Of a stretch of 64,000 bases of DNA, positions 17,723 through 27,017 are shown one piece after another (position 1 is the first letter of the stretch; each line of letters begins with the position of its first letter). Origin of the DNA: Flemingiibacterium sp045578725 (GTDB lineage Bacteria > Bacillota > Clostridia > Oscillospirales > CAG-272); the NCBI GenBank assembly GCA_045578725.1, contig JAZNKS010000019.1, forward strand, positions 1 to 64,000. The letters run 5' to 3'. Below the pieces are notes generated by a model, which was given only the letters and a program-made list of their open reading frames with translations, was not told where the DNA came from and did not search any database. Position numbers and translations under genes: made by a program.

Positions 17723-18487
17723 ATGATCGATAAGATTGGCGTACAGCTTTACACCGTCCGTTCCACAATGGGCAATGCGGAAGATCTCCGCGCAACTTTC
17801 AAGAAACTGAGAGAAATGGGCTATACGGTCGGCCAGACCGCAGGCTGCCAGATTCCCTATCCCGAATTCGGTAAGATTGCCGCAGAGGAAGGCATTGAGA
17901 TCTGCGGTACCCACGACAGCTTCGACATGATGCTGAACGATCCCAAGCAGGCGATGGCCAACCACCGCGCGCTGGGCACCACCAACATGGGTATCGGCGG
18001 CTGCCATGCACAGAAGGACGGCATTGCCGGTATTGAAAAGTTCATTGAGCAGGCCAACAAGATTGCCGATACCATTTACGAGGAAGGCTTCAAGTTCACC
18101 TACCATAACCACAGCCATGAATTCATGCTTCTGGAAAACGGCAAGACCATGATGGATATGCTGGTCGAGGGCCTGGATCCCAAGAAGACCTCCTTCGTTC
18201 TGGATACCTACTGGGTACAGAATGGCGGCGGCGACGTCCGTCATTGGATCGAGAAGCTGGCCGGCCGGATTGACATCCTTCATCTGAAGGATATGGGCCG
18301 CAATGAGAAAGGTCCGTACATCACCGAGATCGGTCACGGCAACATCTGGTGGGAAGGCGTTCTGGATACGGCCGTTAAGACCGGTGTCAAGTATTTCGTT
18401 GTTGAGCAGGATTCCTGCCCCGGCGATCCCTTCGACAGCCTCCAGTACAGCTACGATTACCTCAGCGCACGTTTCCTGAACAAGTAA
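17723..18487 (+). CDS. Sugar phosphate isomerase/epimerase (xylose-isomerase-like TIM barrel)
   Basis: This is a member of the AP-endonuclease-2/xylose-isomerase-like TIM-barrel superfamily, 254 residues. It begins IGVQLYTVRS, has TYHNHSHEF (the metal-site His/Glu region) near residue 130, and LHLKDMG near 190, all typical. Members act as isomerases, epimerases, dehydratases or, in some gut Clostridia, carbon-glycoside lyases working with a Gfo/Idh partner. An AAAGGAGATG ribosome site precedes it, and a five-codon overlapping ATG reading frame (17716) also starts there. It is co-transcribed with the upstream Gfo/Idh gene and ends at a strong terminator. Confidence 0.85.
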   Translation: MIDKIGVQLYTVRSTMGNAEDLRATFKKLREMGYTVGQTAGCQIPYPEFGKIAAEEGIEICGTHDSFDMMLNDPKQAMANHRALGTTNMGIGGCHAQKDGIAGIEKFIEQANKIADTIYEEGFKFTYHNHSHEFMLLENGKTMMDMLVEGLDPKKTSFVLDTYWVQNGGGDVRHWIEKLAGRIDILHLKDMGRNEKGPYITEIGHGNIWWEGVLDTAVKTGVKYFVVEQDSCPGDPFDSLQYSYDYLSARFLNK

Positions 18488-18502
18488 TCCGGATAGAAAG
18501 AG

Positions 18503-18541
18503 ATGCCCGGTACAGGCAAAGCCTGTGCCGGGCATTTTTTA
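18503..18541 (+). terminator. Terminator between the isomerase gene and sbcC
   Basis: A 15-bp stem (18503-18517/18521-18535, one G-T pair) with an AAA loop is followed by six T bases. The last bases overlap the stop codon of the convergent sbcC gene. Confidence 0.92.
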
Positions 18542-21298
18542 TCGGATGACGGCCATGCTGCCGCCGGTCCGTTCTTTTGTGACGACAATCTGCCGGTCAA
18601 TCTGCTGTTTCAGCTCGGCAACGTGGGAGATGATGCCGACCAATCGCCGACCGTCGCTCAGGCCGGCCAGCACACGGATAGCCATCGCCAGCGATTCCTC
18701 ATCGAGCGATCCGAAGCCTTCATCCACGAACATGGTATCCAGCCGCACCCCTCCGGCCGAGGACTGCACCTCGTCAGACAGACCGAGCGCCAGCGCCAGC
18801 GAGGCCTTGAAGGCTTCACCGCCGGAGAGGGTTTTGACACTCCGCTCGCTTCCGTTATAGTGGTCGATGACATTCAGATCAAGACCGCTCTGACTCCGGA
18901 CATTGCCGGCTTCCGCACAGCGTTTCAGCTCATACTGGCCGCCGCTCATGACCATGAAGCGGGTATTGGCGCGGGCGATGATCCGGTCGAAATAGGTGGT
19001 CTGCACATAGGTTTCGAGCATGATTTTTTCATGGCCCGCGATGGTACCGTTGGCGGTCTGCGAGAGGGCACGGACACAGGTATAGGCTTTCTCGGCATCG
19101 GCAAGCTCCGAGCACCGGATTTTCAGCTGATCGGCAATATCCCGGTTGGCGTTCAGCCGGGAGGTGACGGCGATCAGCGAATTCTTGTGCCGGGCGGCAT
19201 CAATGGCGCACTCGCTGCGCATCGTCTGCAGGGCCTCCATGTCAACGCTCTGACCGGCGGTCTGCTCCTCCAGCCGGGCGGCGGTTTCCGTCAGGCTTTT
19301 GATCTCCGCTTCGCAGTCACGGCAGGCCTTGGCGGCCCGCTCGAGCACGCTCTGGGATTCCGTGAGCCATCTCTTGCGGGATTCCAGAGCCTTTTCCGCT
19401 TCGGCGCGGCTTTCGCAGGTAAGTCCCTCGGCGATGCTTTTCACGCGCTCCGATAAGCCTTCCAGTGACGAGCGGAGAGCGGTGATTGCATCGCTGTTCG
19501 CCTTTTCGCTTTTTCGCAGCTCCTCCAGATGCGCCGCGTCCGCCGGAATCTCGCCGTCCAACGTTTCGCGCCGCTTCAGACGGCTCTGCGCGGCGCTGAG
19601 TTTGGCGGCCAGCTCGTTGGCTTCATTCCTGCATTCGGTTTTGGCTGCTGTGATTCGGTCACCTGCTTCCGAAAGCGGGCATTCGCCGAACTGTGCGGCC
19701 AGTTTTTCGCAGAGCTGACGGGTGTGGGTATCTAACGTGCCGCGAGCCTGTCCGGATGCGGCGCTGAGCTTTTCGGCCTTGCGCTGGGCGGCTTCGGATG
19801 TCTGTCGGGCCAGCTTCAGCTCCTCGGCTGAGGGAGCGACAGAGGATTTTTCGGCAGGTGCGGGATGATCGGTGGATCCGCATACCGGGCACGGCTGTCC
19901 GGGATGCAGTTCCCCGGCGAGAATTCCCGCCTGATCGTCCAGAAAGGCTTTATTTTTCTGATTGTATTCTGCGGCGGCGCGGGAGGCGACAGCGGCAGCC
20001 TCGGCATAGGCATCCCGTGCCTGCTCCCATGTCTTGCCCAGCTCATCCTGCTCGGCGAGATCCTTCTGAAGTCCTGTGAGTACTGTCCAGCGCTCGGTAA
20101 TCCGCGCCTTTTCAGCATTGTATTTTTCGAGCGCCGCACCGGCATCAGCCAGCGCCAGCTGTTCGGCCTTCTTTGAATTCAGCGAGGCTTCCGCTTCCTC
20201 CAGCTCATGGCAGATCCGATCGCGCTTGCCAAGACTGCCCGCCAGCTCACATTGGCCCTCGGACATATTTTTGCGGGCGGTATCCAGCTCGTCATACCGT
20301 GGCAGGGACAGCGTGATGGCGGTGATCTCCTTCTGCCATTCATCCCGCTGGGGCTGCTTGGCCTGCTCGGATTCCCATGCGTGCTGAAGGATTTCCAGCC
20401 GGGGAGTCTTCTCTTCGAGAGCGGCTCTGCACTCCGCCAGAGAGGCGAGGCTCCTTGCGAGGGCTGCGGCCTTGCCGAGCGCCTGATCCAGGCTCTCAAG
20501 CCGGCTGTCGGCCTCCGAGGTGCGGGATTCCAGTACGGCTTTCTCTTTTTCATCGGCGGAAAGGAGGGAATCCGTCAGCGCGATCAGCTCTTCATCGGAA
20601 AGCTTCCCCTGTGCGGCTTCCGTAAGCCGCCCGTCCAGCTCTTCATCAAAGCCGCACCGCAGACTCCCGATATACTGCCGCACGCTGTTTCGCAGCGCTT
20701 CGCATTCGCCGTACATCCGCGAGGTTTCGGCTTTGAGCCGCTCCTGCAGCTCGTTATAGTATCCGGTTTTGAAGATCTGACGGAAGATCCGCTTCCGATC
20801 CTCGGTTGTGGCCAGCAGAAGCCGGAGAAAATCGCCCTGCGCGATCATGGCAATCTGCGAAAACTGATCCCGGTCGATGCCGAGGATGTCGCGCACAGCC
20901 GCATTGACATCCTTGGTCTTGGTAAAAATCCGGCCGTCGGGCGTGATCAGCTCGGCATCGGCCTTGTGAATGACCGTGCCCTCACCGCGCTTGGCCGGGC
21001 GCTCGTATTCGGGATTTCTGCGTACCGTATAGATTTTGTCGCCCAGCGCGAAAACCAGCTCAACCTCGGTCGGGGTTTCGGGGGCGGCGTATTTGGAGCG
21101 GAGCATTCCCGCCTCCCGGGAAAAGCCGCTGGCCTCACCGTACAGCGCAAAGGTGATGGCATCAAAAATGGTCGTTTTGCCGGCACCGGTATCGCCTGTG
21201 ATCAGATACAGCCCGGATTTGCCGAGCGTATCCATGGAAAGCTCCACGCGGCCTGCATACGGGCCGAATGCCGACATGGTCAGTTTGATTGGCCTCAT
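18539..21298 (-). CDS. sbcC: Exonuclease SbcC (Rad50-like ATPase)
   Basis: SbcC is the ATPase subunit of the SbcCD nuclease that cuts DNA hairpins and blocked ends. The Walker A motif GDTGAGKTT is at about residues 35-43. Long coiled coils run to and from a zinc hook, CPVC near residue 470. The ABC signature LSGGEAF is near 823 and Walker B FVDEGFGSLD near 854. 919 residues. The start codon overlaps the sbcD stop by four bases, so the two are translationally coupled in the usual sbcDC order. Confidence 0.95.
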   Translation of the reverse strand: MRPIKLTMSAFGPYAGRVELSMDTLGKSGLYLITGDTGAGKTTIFDAITFALYGEASGFSREAGMLRSKYAAPETPTEVELVFALGDKIYTVRRNPEYERPAKRGEGTVIHKADAELITPDGRIFTKTKDVNAAVRDILGIDRDQFSQIAMIAQGDFLRLLLATTEDRKRIFRQIFKTGYYNELQERLKAETSRMYGECEALRNSVRQYIGSLRCGFDEELDGRLTEAAQGKLSDEELIALTDSLLSADEKEKAVLESRTSEADSRLESLDQALGKAAALARSLASLAECRAALEEKTPRLEILQHAWESEQAKQPQRDEWQKEITAITLSLPRYDELDTARKNMSEGQCELAGSLGKRDRICHELEEAEASLNSKKAEQLALADAGAALEKYNAEKARITERWTVLTGLQKDLAEQDELGKTWEQARDAYAEAAAVASRAAAEYNQKNKAFLDDQAGILAGELHPGQPCPVCGSTDHPAPAEKSSVAPSAEELKLARQTSEAAQRKAEKLSAASGQARGTLDTHTRQLCEKLAAQFGECPLSEAGDRITAAKTECRNEANELAAKLSAAQSRLKRRETLDGEIPADAAHLEELRKSEKANSDAITALRSSLEGLSERVKSIAEGLTCESRAEAEKALESRKRWLTESQSVLERAAKACRDCEAEIKSLTETAARLEEQTAGQSVDMEALQTMRSECAIDAARHKNSLIAVTSRLNANRDIADQLKIRCSELADAEKAYTCVRALSQTANGTIAGHEKIMLETYVQTTYFDRIIARANTRFMVMSGGQYELKRCAEAGNVRSQSGLDLNVIDHYNGSERSVKTLSGGEAFKASLALALGLSDEVQSSAGGVRLDTMFVDEGFGSLDEESLAMAIRVLAGLSDGRRLVGIISHVAELKQQIDRQIVVTKERTGGSMAVIR

Positions 21299-22431
21299 TG
21301 CTCTCCTCCCCAGATTTCTTCGATCATCGAATCGATCAGAGCCTGCTGCTCCTCGCTCATGGGCTGACCGTTCTGCTTTTCGTAGAGCTCGGCGAACAGC
21401 TCGCCGGGCGTTTTGGCGGTATCCGCTTCCCCGATGGCGGTATTCAGACCGGCACGGGTGCGTTTGTTGTCATAATCCAGCCGCATCAGATTGGGATAGA
21501 TGGCGCGGAGCTTGCCGATGGCCTCGGGAATATCCTCCTCGTCGGTCAGCGTGATGTGCAGGTAATCCTCAACGGCTGTTCCCTCGTAGTTGATGCGGGC
21601 GGCCAGATCCATATAGCGGCCCCGGATCTCGCGAAGATCGCGGATCGGACGGAGCGGGAGCGTTTCGATTTTCAGCTCCCCCTTGCCGCCGAGGGTGACA
21701 AGCGTGACGGATTTATCCTGACCGGCTTCGGAGAAGGAATACTTCAGCGGTGTTCCCGAATAGCGGATATGCTCACTTCCTACCGCCTGCGGGCTGTGAA
21801 TGTGCCCCAGCGCAACGTAATCGAAGCCGTCAAAGACAGAGGCATCCACGTTGTCCGAGCCGCCGACCGAAAGCTCCTCCGATTCGCATCGGGAGGCACC
21901 GGTGACAAACTGATGGGTGATGAGAACATTGCGCTCCTCGAAATTCACCGGCATGGCACCGATTGCCGCTCGGACGGCGTCGGTATAGGATTCGATGGTG
22001 TCATCCTCCAGCGCGGTGCGGACGTGAATCGGCTTGATAAACGGGAGCATATGGAAGTGGACAGGACCGAATTCATCCTCCAGCGTGATCGGCTCGGCCG
22101 CACCGTCATAGAGGGGCGCAAAGTGGATGCCGCTGGCATCCATCAGCCGTCCGCCGAAGGAAAGCCGCTCGGGGGAATCGTGATTGCCGCTGATAATAAA
22201 GGCGGGAAGCTTCCGCTCGGCCAGTGCACAGAGGAATCCGTCGAACAGACGGACTGCCTCGGCCGGCGGGATCGGCTTATCGTAAATATCGCCTGCGATG
22301 CAGACAGCATCGGGATGATGCTCATCGGCAAGTGACAGAATCTGTGAAAGAATCGCACTCTGATCCTCCAGCATGGAGAATTCATTGACACGCTTGCCAA
22401 GATGCAGGTCGGACAGATGGAACAGCTTCAT
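21295..22431 (-). CDS. sbcD: Exonuclease SbcD (Mre11-like)
   Basis: SbcD is the metallophosphoesterase nuclease subunit partnering SbcC. The metal-ligand motifs are seen in order: SDLHLGK (Asp 8, His 10), GDIYD near 46, SGNHDSPERL near 98, a H-bearing LITHQF segment, and GHIHSPQ. 378 residues. It has its own promoter directly after the nrdD terminator, and its stop overlaps sbcC. Confidence 0.95.
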   Translation of the reverse strand: MKLFHLSDLHLGKRVNEFSMLEDQSAILSQILSLADEHHPDAVCIAGDIYDKPIPPAEAVRLFDGFLCALAERKLPAFIISGNHDSPERLSFGGRLMDASGIHFAPLYDGAAEPITLEDEFGPVHFHMLPFIKPIHVRTALEDDTIESYTDAVRAAIGAMPVNFEERNVLITHQFVTGASRCESEELSVGGSDNVDASVFDGFDYVALGHIHSPQAVGSEHIRYSGTPLKYSFSEAGQDKSVTLVTLGGKGELKIETLPLRPIRDLREIRGRYMDLAARINYEGTAVEDYLHITLTDEEDIPEAIGKLRAIYPNLMRLDYDNKRTRAGLNTAIGEADTAKTPGELFAELYEKQNGQPMSEEQQALIDSMIEEIWGGEQ

Positions 22432-22458
22432 GGCTGGCCTCCTTGAACCGTTTTTTCT

Positions 22459-22487
22459 ATTATATCATATTTCCGGAATGATTGCAA
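22459..22487 (-). promoter_or_regulatory. Promoter of sbcDC
   Basis: On the minus strand, TTGCAA (22482-22487) and TATAAT (22459-22464) have a 17-base spacer. The -35 box directly abuts the T-tract of the nrdD terminator. Confidence 0.8.
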
Positions 22488-22517
22488 GAGAAACCCGGCG
22501 CTGTTTCCAGCGCCGGG
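22485..22517 (-). terminator. Terminator of nrdD
   Basis: The 10-bp GC stem 22494-22503/22508-22517 has a four-base loop and is followed on the minus strand by TTTCTCTT. It lies 8 bases past the nrdD stop. Confidence 0.88.
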
Positions 22518-22525
22518 CAGGGAGA

Positions 22526-24856
22526 TTATAACATTTCGATTTCGCTTCTGACAGAGTGCTTGACGCGGTCATTGACCTCGGCGCGCTTGGCATCGTTGAA
22601 GCTGTCCAGCGTACCGACCAGATAGCCGGTGATGCGGCGGATACGCTCAAACTTGCCCTTGCCGTCTGCCTCGGTGCGGTGGCAGTGCGGGCACTCGTTG
22701 CCGATGATGCCGGTGTATCCGCAGACCGGGTCACGGTCAACCGGATGGTTGATCGAGCCGTAGCCGACACCGGATTCCTTCATGCAATGGATGATGGCTT
22801 CGAAGGCATCCAGATTCTCCAGCGGATCGCCGTCCAGCTCAACATAGGTGATGTGACCGCCGTTGGTCAGGGCATGATAGGGAGCCTCCAGCTTGATCTT
22901 ATCAGCGGCGGAGATATCGTGGTAAACCGGAACATGGAAGGAGTTGGTGTAGTATTCGCGGTCGGTAACACCTGCGATCTTACCGAATTTTGCCTTGTCG
23001 ATGCGGATGAAGCGGCCGGACAGACCCTCGGCGGGCGTACCGATCAGCGAGAAGTTGAGGCCGTATTTGCGGCTTGCTTCGTCGGTGCGCTTTCTCATGA
23101 AGCCGACAATTTCAAGACCGAGATTCTGGGCATCGGCGCTTTCACCGTGATGCTTGCCGACCAGCGCCTTCAGGCACTCGGCCAGACCGATGAAGCCGAC
23201 GGTCAGGGTACCGTGCTTGAGAACCTCGCCGACCTTATCGTCGACTTTCAGCTTATCGGAATCGATCCATACGCCCTGACCCATGAGGAAGGGATAGTTG
23301 CGGACGGTCTTTTCGCTCTGAATCTTGAAGCGGTCGAGCAGCTGATCGACAACCGTTGCGATCTGGCGGTCCAGCTCCTCGAAGAACCAATCCACATTGC
23401 CCTTGGCATTGATGGCGATACGGGGCAGGTTGACGGAGGTGAAGGACAGATTGCCGCGGCCGTATACGATCTCGTTGGACGGATCGTAGTTGTTGGCAAT
23501 AACGCGGGTGCGGCAGCCCATGTAGGCAACTTCGGTCTCGGGATGGCCTTCCTTGTAGTACTGCAGATTGTAGGGCGCATCGATGAACGAGAAGTTCGGG
23601 AAGAGGCGCTTGGCGGAAACGCGGCAGGCCAGCTTGAACAGATCGTAGTTGGGATCACCGGGATTGTAGTTGATGCCTTCCTTGACCTTGAAGATCTGGA
23701 TCGGGAAAATCGGGGTTTCGCCGTTTCCGAGGCCGGCTTCTGTAGCCAGCAGAATGCTCTTCATGACCAGACGGCCCTCGGCGGAGGTATCCATACCGTA
23801 GTTCAGCGAGCTGAAGGGGATCTGGGCACCGGCACGGGAATGCATGGTGTTCAGATTGTGGATCAGCGCTTCCATAGCCTGATAGGTGGCGCGCTCGGTT
23901 TCGCTCAGCGAATAATCGCGTGCGAAGACGGCGATCTTTGCGGCCGTTTCATCGCCGCAGATCGGAGCAAGAGCCTTGATAAGGGCGCTGTGGAAGGCGG
24001 AATCCTCGGCAAGCTTCGGCTCGCCCGGAAGAGAAGCCAGAATTTCGATCGCCTTGTCCTCGGGATTATCAATCGAGCAGAGCAGGTCGAGCGCCTTGGT
24101 CAGATTCTTGCGGAAGTGCTTTTTATAGGTCTTGCGGACACCGGGAGCCATGCCATATTCGAAGTTCGGGATGCTCTGGCCGCCGTGCTGGTCGTTCTGG
24201 TTGGACTGGATGGCGATGCAGGCAAGAGCCGAATAGCTGGCAATATCGTTGGGCGTGCGCAGGAAGCCGTGACCGGTGGAGAAGCCGTTTTCGAACAGCT
24301 TGATGATATCGATCTGGCAGCAGGTGGTGGTCAGGGTGAGAAAATCCAGGTCATGGATGTGGATATCGCCGTTCCGGTGCGCCTTGGCATGAACGGGATC
24401 CAGCACATACATTTCATAGAACTGCTTGGCACCCTCGGAGCCGTACTTGAGCATGGTGCCCATCGCGGTGTCACCGTTGATGTTGGCATTTTCGCGCTTG
24501 ATGTTGGAATCTTTGGCGGACTTGAAGGTCAGGTCCTCATAGGTCTTCATCAGCTTGGAATTCATATCGCGGATGCGGGTGCGCTCGGCGCGGTAAAGGA
24601 TGTATTCCTTGGCCGTGCGGGCATGGCCGCTGTTGACCAGAATCTTTTCGACGGTATCCTGGATCTGCTCCACGGTGGGGACACCGTCTTCGCCGCACTG
24701 GTTTTCCAGATCGTTGGCGACCTTGCAGGCCAGATCCATGGCCGTCTTGTAATCATGACCGCCGACTGCTTCCGCAGCCTTGAAAATGGCGTTAGCGATC
24801 TTTTCTATGTTGAATGGAACTTCGCGCCCGTCGCGCTTGACGATTCGTGTGATCAT
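22526..24856 (-). CDS. nrdD: Anaerobic ribonucleoside-triphosphate reductase
   Basis: This is the class III (glycyl-radical, oxygen-sensitive) ribonucleotide reductase that makes deoxyribonucleotides under anaerobic conditions. An N-terminal ATP-cone (about residues 1-95, starting MITRIVKRDGREVPFN) is the allosteric site. The glycyl-radical region RITGYL with Gly 744 is near the C-terminus, preceded by a Cys cluster (Cys 712, 722, 725) for zinc. 776 residues, normal length. No activase gene nrdG adjoins it. The upstream region has a good promoter and two NrdR boxes, so repression by NrdR is expected. Confidence 0.97.
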   Translation of the reverse strand: MITRIVKRDGREVPFNIEKIANAIFKAAEAVGGHDYKTAMDLACKVANDLENQCGEDGVPTVEQIQDTVEKILVNSGHARTAKEYILYRAERTRIRDMNSKLMKTYEDLTFKSAKDSNIKRENANINGDTAMGTMLKYGSEGAKQFYEMYVLDPVHAKAHRNGDIHIHDLDFLTLTTTCCQIDIIKLFENGFSTGHGFLRTPNDIASYSALACIAIQSNQNDQHGGQSIPNFEYGMAPGVRKTYKKHFRKNLTKALDLLCSIDNPEDKAIEILASLPGEPKLAEDSAFHSALIKALAPICGDETAAKIAVFARDYSLSETERATYQAMEALIHNLNTMHSRAGAQIPFSSLNYGMDTSAEGRLVMKSILLATEAGLGNGETPIFPIQIFKVKEGINYNPGDPNYDLFKLACRVSAKRLFPNFSFIDAPYNLQYYKEGHPETEVAYMGCRTRVIANNYDPSNEIVYGRGNLSFTSVNLPRIAINAKGNVDWFFEELDRQIATVVDQLLDRFKIQSEKTVRNYPFLMGQGVWIDSDKLKVDDKVGEVLKHGTLTVGFIGLAECLKALVGKHHGESADAQNLGLEIVGFMRKRTDEASRKYGLNFSLIGTPAEGLSGRFIRIDKAKFGKIAGVTDREYYTNSFHVPVYHDISAADKIKLEAPYHALTNGGHITYVELDGDPLENLDAFEAIIHCMKESGVGYGSINHPVDRDPVCGYTGIIGNECPHCHRTEADGKGKFERIRRITGYLVGTLDSFNDAKRAEVNDRVKHSVRSEIEML

Positions 24857-24973
24857 GGTTGCTCTCCTTTAACATCTTCTTTTCTATATGATTTTCCGGT
24901 GTGCGGGACCCGAAATGAGGGGCCGTCACGCGGGGGAGTAAGTGCGATGCACCACGCAGTTTAGTTGGGTAAA

Positions 24974-25021
24974 ATACTAAATTTAGTGTTGCCCGGCTGA
25001 TCGGTACACTATATATAGTAT
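24974..25021 (-). promoter_or_regulatory. Tandem NrdR boxes upstream of nrdD
   Basis: Two 16-base palindromic boxes of the known NrdR type (ACAC, AT-rich centre, GTGT) occur at 24974-24989 (ATACTAAATTTAGTGT) and 25006-25021 (ACACTATATATAGTAT). Their starts are 32 bases apart, three helical turns, as established for NrdR operators. They lie just downstream of the nrdD promoter, about +8 to +55. Confidence 0.92.
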
Positions 25022-25035
25022 GGGGTGCAGTATCT

Positions 25036-25064
25036 ATTATATAGCATCCGGGACGAAAAGTCAA
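25036..25064 (-). promoter_or_regulatory. Promoter of nrdD
   Basis: On the minus strand TTGACT (25059-25064) and TATAAT (25036-25041) are 17 bases apart. The transcript would have a leader of about 170 bases containing both NrdR boxes; no known riboswitch was recognised in it. The rest of the 24857-25223 gap holds a small stem-loop at 25105-25124 (CTGCACG/CGTGCAG, then TTTT on the plus strand) of unknown role. Confidence 0.88.
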
Positions 25065-25158
25065 GAGCAATCTCAACTTTTTTTGAGAAGATTTTCTGCC
25101 GTTTCTGCACGCCGAAACGTGCAGTTTTACCAAAGCACCGGATAAGTCCGGGTGCCCA

Positions 25159-25187
25159 TTGACAAGCCTATCGGTTTATGATAAAAT
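25159..25187 (+). promoter_or_regulatory. Promoter of the HAD phosphatase gene
   Basis: TTGACA at 25159-25164 and TAAAAT at 25182-25187 are separated by 17 bases, 37 bases before the gene start. Confidence 0.85.
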
Positions 25188-25223
25188 AATAGTGGGATAT
25201 TTTTGAAAGGCAGGTCATGAAAG

Positions 25224-25955
25224 ATGCAGATCAGGGGAATCCTGTTTGATAAGGACGGTACGCTGCTGGACTTCGATTGCTACTGGGTGTCGGTGGCGCG
25301 CGCGGCAACCGCACACCTGCTGGACATACTCTCCTGCGAGGAGGCGCTTGCGGGGCCTATGCTGGAAGCCATTGGCGTTCACGGCGATGTGACGGATATG
25401 GATGGTGCGCTCTGCTATGGAACCTTTCGGGATGTGAGTAACTGCTATGAAGCGGTCCTGCGCAGTCATGGAATCGGAGCCAATCCGGACGAGGTTTACC
25501 GCCTGACGGTTGACGCTTATCATGCCTGTGCCAATCAGGGTATTATCGCGCCGATCTGCGAAAATCTGGCAGGGGTACTGCGTGAGCTTCGCGGGCGAGG
25601 CATCAAGCTGGCGCTGGCGACGGCCGACGATCCGGTTCTGACGGAGCTTTGTCTGAAGGGGCTCGGTATTGCGGAGCTGTTTGACCGGGTATATACAGCG
25701 GACGGGATCCATCCGCCAAAGCCCGATCCTTATTATATTCATCGCTTTGCCGAAGAGGAAGGACTGGCGGCGGAGGAGCTGATTATGGTCGGCGACACGA
25801 TGAACGATATCCGCTTTGCGCGAAACGGCGGTATCGCTGTGGTCGGCGTGGCCAAAACGGAAGAGAACCGCAGGCGTCTGGAGGGCGCGGCGGATGTGAT
25901 TCTGCCGGATGTATCCTTCCTTGCGGAGTGGATCGACGGCGGATGTCCATTTTAA
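25224..25955 (+). CDS. HAD family hydrolase, phosphoglycolate-phosphatase-like
   Basis: This is a haloacid-dehalogenase-superfamily phosphatase. Motif I is FDKDGTLLDFD, with nucleophile Asp 9 and acid/base Asp 11; motif II lies in LALATAD; motif III Lys is in PPKPDPY; and motif IV is MVGDTMNDI. The alpha-helical cap between motif I and II resembles Gph/PGMB-type C1 caps. 243 residues. Substrate is unknown; 2-phosphoglycolate or a small sugar phosphate is possible. It heads a transcript with the phosphoesterase and ALDH-like genes behind it. Confidence 0.88.
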   Translation: MQIRGILFDKDGTLLDFDCYWVSVARAATAHLLDILSCEEALAGPMLEAIGVHGDVTDMDGALCYGTFRDVSNCYEAVLRSHGIGANPDEVYRLTVDAYHACANQGIIAPICENLAGVLRELRGRGIKLALATADDPVLTELCLKGLGIAELFDRVYTADGIHPPKPDPYYIHRFAEEEGLAAEELIMVGDTMNDIRFARNGGIAVVGVAKTEENRRRLEGAADVILPDVSFLAEWIDGGCPF

Positions 25956-25979
25956 TTCAACCGAAAAGAGGAAGCAAAC

Positions 25980-26978
25980 ATGGAAAGAAGTGCAGATTTT
26001 ATTCTGAATGCCGAGGCCGGCAAGCCTTACAAAATTCTTCAGCTCACCGATATGCAGGTCATCGATGCCGCACAGCAGCGCCGCCCGGACCGGCTGAGCC
26101 CGCCGGAGGTGGAAAAATGGCTGACCGAAAAAGCGGCGCAGAACTGCTTTGATCCGATCACGCGGCTGGTCCGGGAGGTGAAGCCGGATCTGATTCTGAT
26201 CACCGGCGATATTGTTTACGGCGAATTTGACGATTCCGGCGAATCACTGAACCGCTTTCTTGCCTTTATGGGCGCGCTGGACACGCCCTGGGCACCGGTA
26301 TTCGGCAACCATGACAACGAGAGCAAGATCGGCGTGGCCGAGCAGTGCCGGCGTTATGCGGCGGCGAAAAACTGCCTGTTCCGCCGCGGCGATGTGACCG
26401 GAAACAGCAACTATACCCTCGGAATCCGGGAAGGCGACCGGCTGGTGCGGGTTCTGTATATGGCAGACTCCAACGGCTGCGGCAACTGCTCGGATCCTGC
26501 GGTGCGCCGCTCGCACGGTTTCGGCGAGGATCAGCTGGAGTGGATCCGGGATACGGCGGCCGCTCTGAAGGCCCCCGGCTTCTTCTGCTGTCACATTCCC
26601 ACGGCCGATGCGGTGGATGCCTTTGTGGAGTGCGGCTATCAGAGCGCCGAAACGCCGGAAAATCCGACCCCGTTCGTCATCGGCGAAACGGTTCCGGCTC
26701 ACCATCCCGAAGATTTCGGCTACAAGAATGAGCGAATCGTCGAGCGCGGCTGTACCCAGCGGCTGGCCCCTCTCTTCCGGGAATGCGGCATTGACGGCGC
26801 CTTCTACGGCCATTTTCACAAAATCAATACCTCAATTTTGTACGAAGGTATCCGTTATACCTTCGGAACCAAAACCGGTACATACGATTATCATACGCCC
26901 GGAAAGCTGGGCGGTACGCTGATTACGCTGGAGGCGGATCGGAGCCGCTTTACCGTCGAGCATCTTTACCGGGACTGA
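25980..26978 (+). CDS. Calcineurin-like metallophosphoesterase
   Basis: The 332-residue protein carries the metallophosphoesterase motifs in order: QLTDMQVID near residue 20-28 (Asp-x-Gln variant of DxH), ITGDIVYGE near 77, FGNHDNES near 104, a His in FFCCHIPTAD near 204, and YGHFHK near 278. The DxQ first motif and overall layout resemble the DCR2/purple-acid-phosphatase-like branch. There is no signal peptide, so it is probably cytoplasmic. It starts 24 bases after the HAD gene and is likely co-transcribed. The substrate cannot be told. Confidence 0.85.
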   Translation: MERSADFILNAEAGKPYKILQLTDMQVIDAAQQRRPDRLSPPEVEKWLTEKAAQNCFDPITRLVREVKPDLILITGDIVYGEFDDSGESLNRFLAFMGALDTPWAPVFGNHDNESKIGVAEQCRRYAAAKNCLFRRGDVTGNSNYTLGIREGDRLVRVLYMADSNGCGNCSDPAVRRSHGFGEDQLEWIRDTAAALKAPGFFCCHIPTADAVDAFVECGYQSAETPENPTPFVIGETVPAHHPEDFGYKNERIVERGCTQRLAPLFRECGIDGAFYGHFHKINTSILYEGIRYTFGTKTGTYDYHTPGKLGGTLITLEADRSRFTVEHLYRD

Positions 26979-27017
26979 GCGGACGCGGGCAATGCCCGCA
27001 TGAAAGGAAAACGATCC

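Noticed and set aside
22556..24964. An 802-residue open frame on the plus strand opposite nrdD
   Set aside because: It is antisense to a complete class III ribonucleotide reductase and runs over its promoter region; Leu/Asp/Gly-rich composition is typical of shadow frames.
24857..25030. Cobalamin riboswitch in the nrdD leader
   Set aside because: Some class III reductases are controlled that way, but I find no B12-box-like core; the NrdR boxes explain the region.
25105..25124. Terminator of a missing gene between nrdD and the HAD gene
   Set aside because: The stem is short, and both neighbouring genes are transcribed away from it; no open frame lies beside it.
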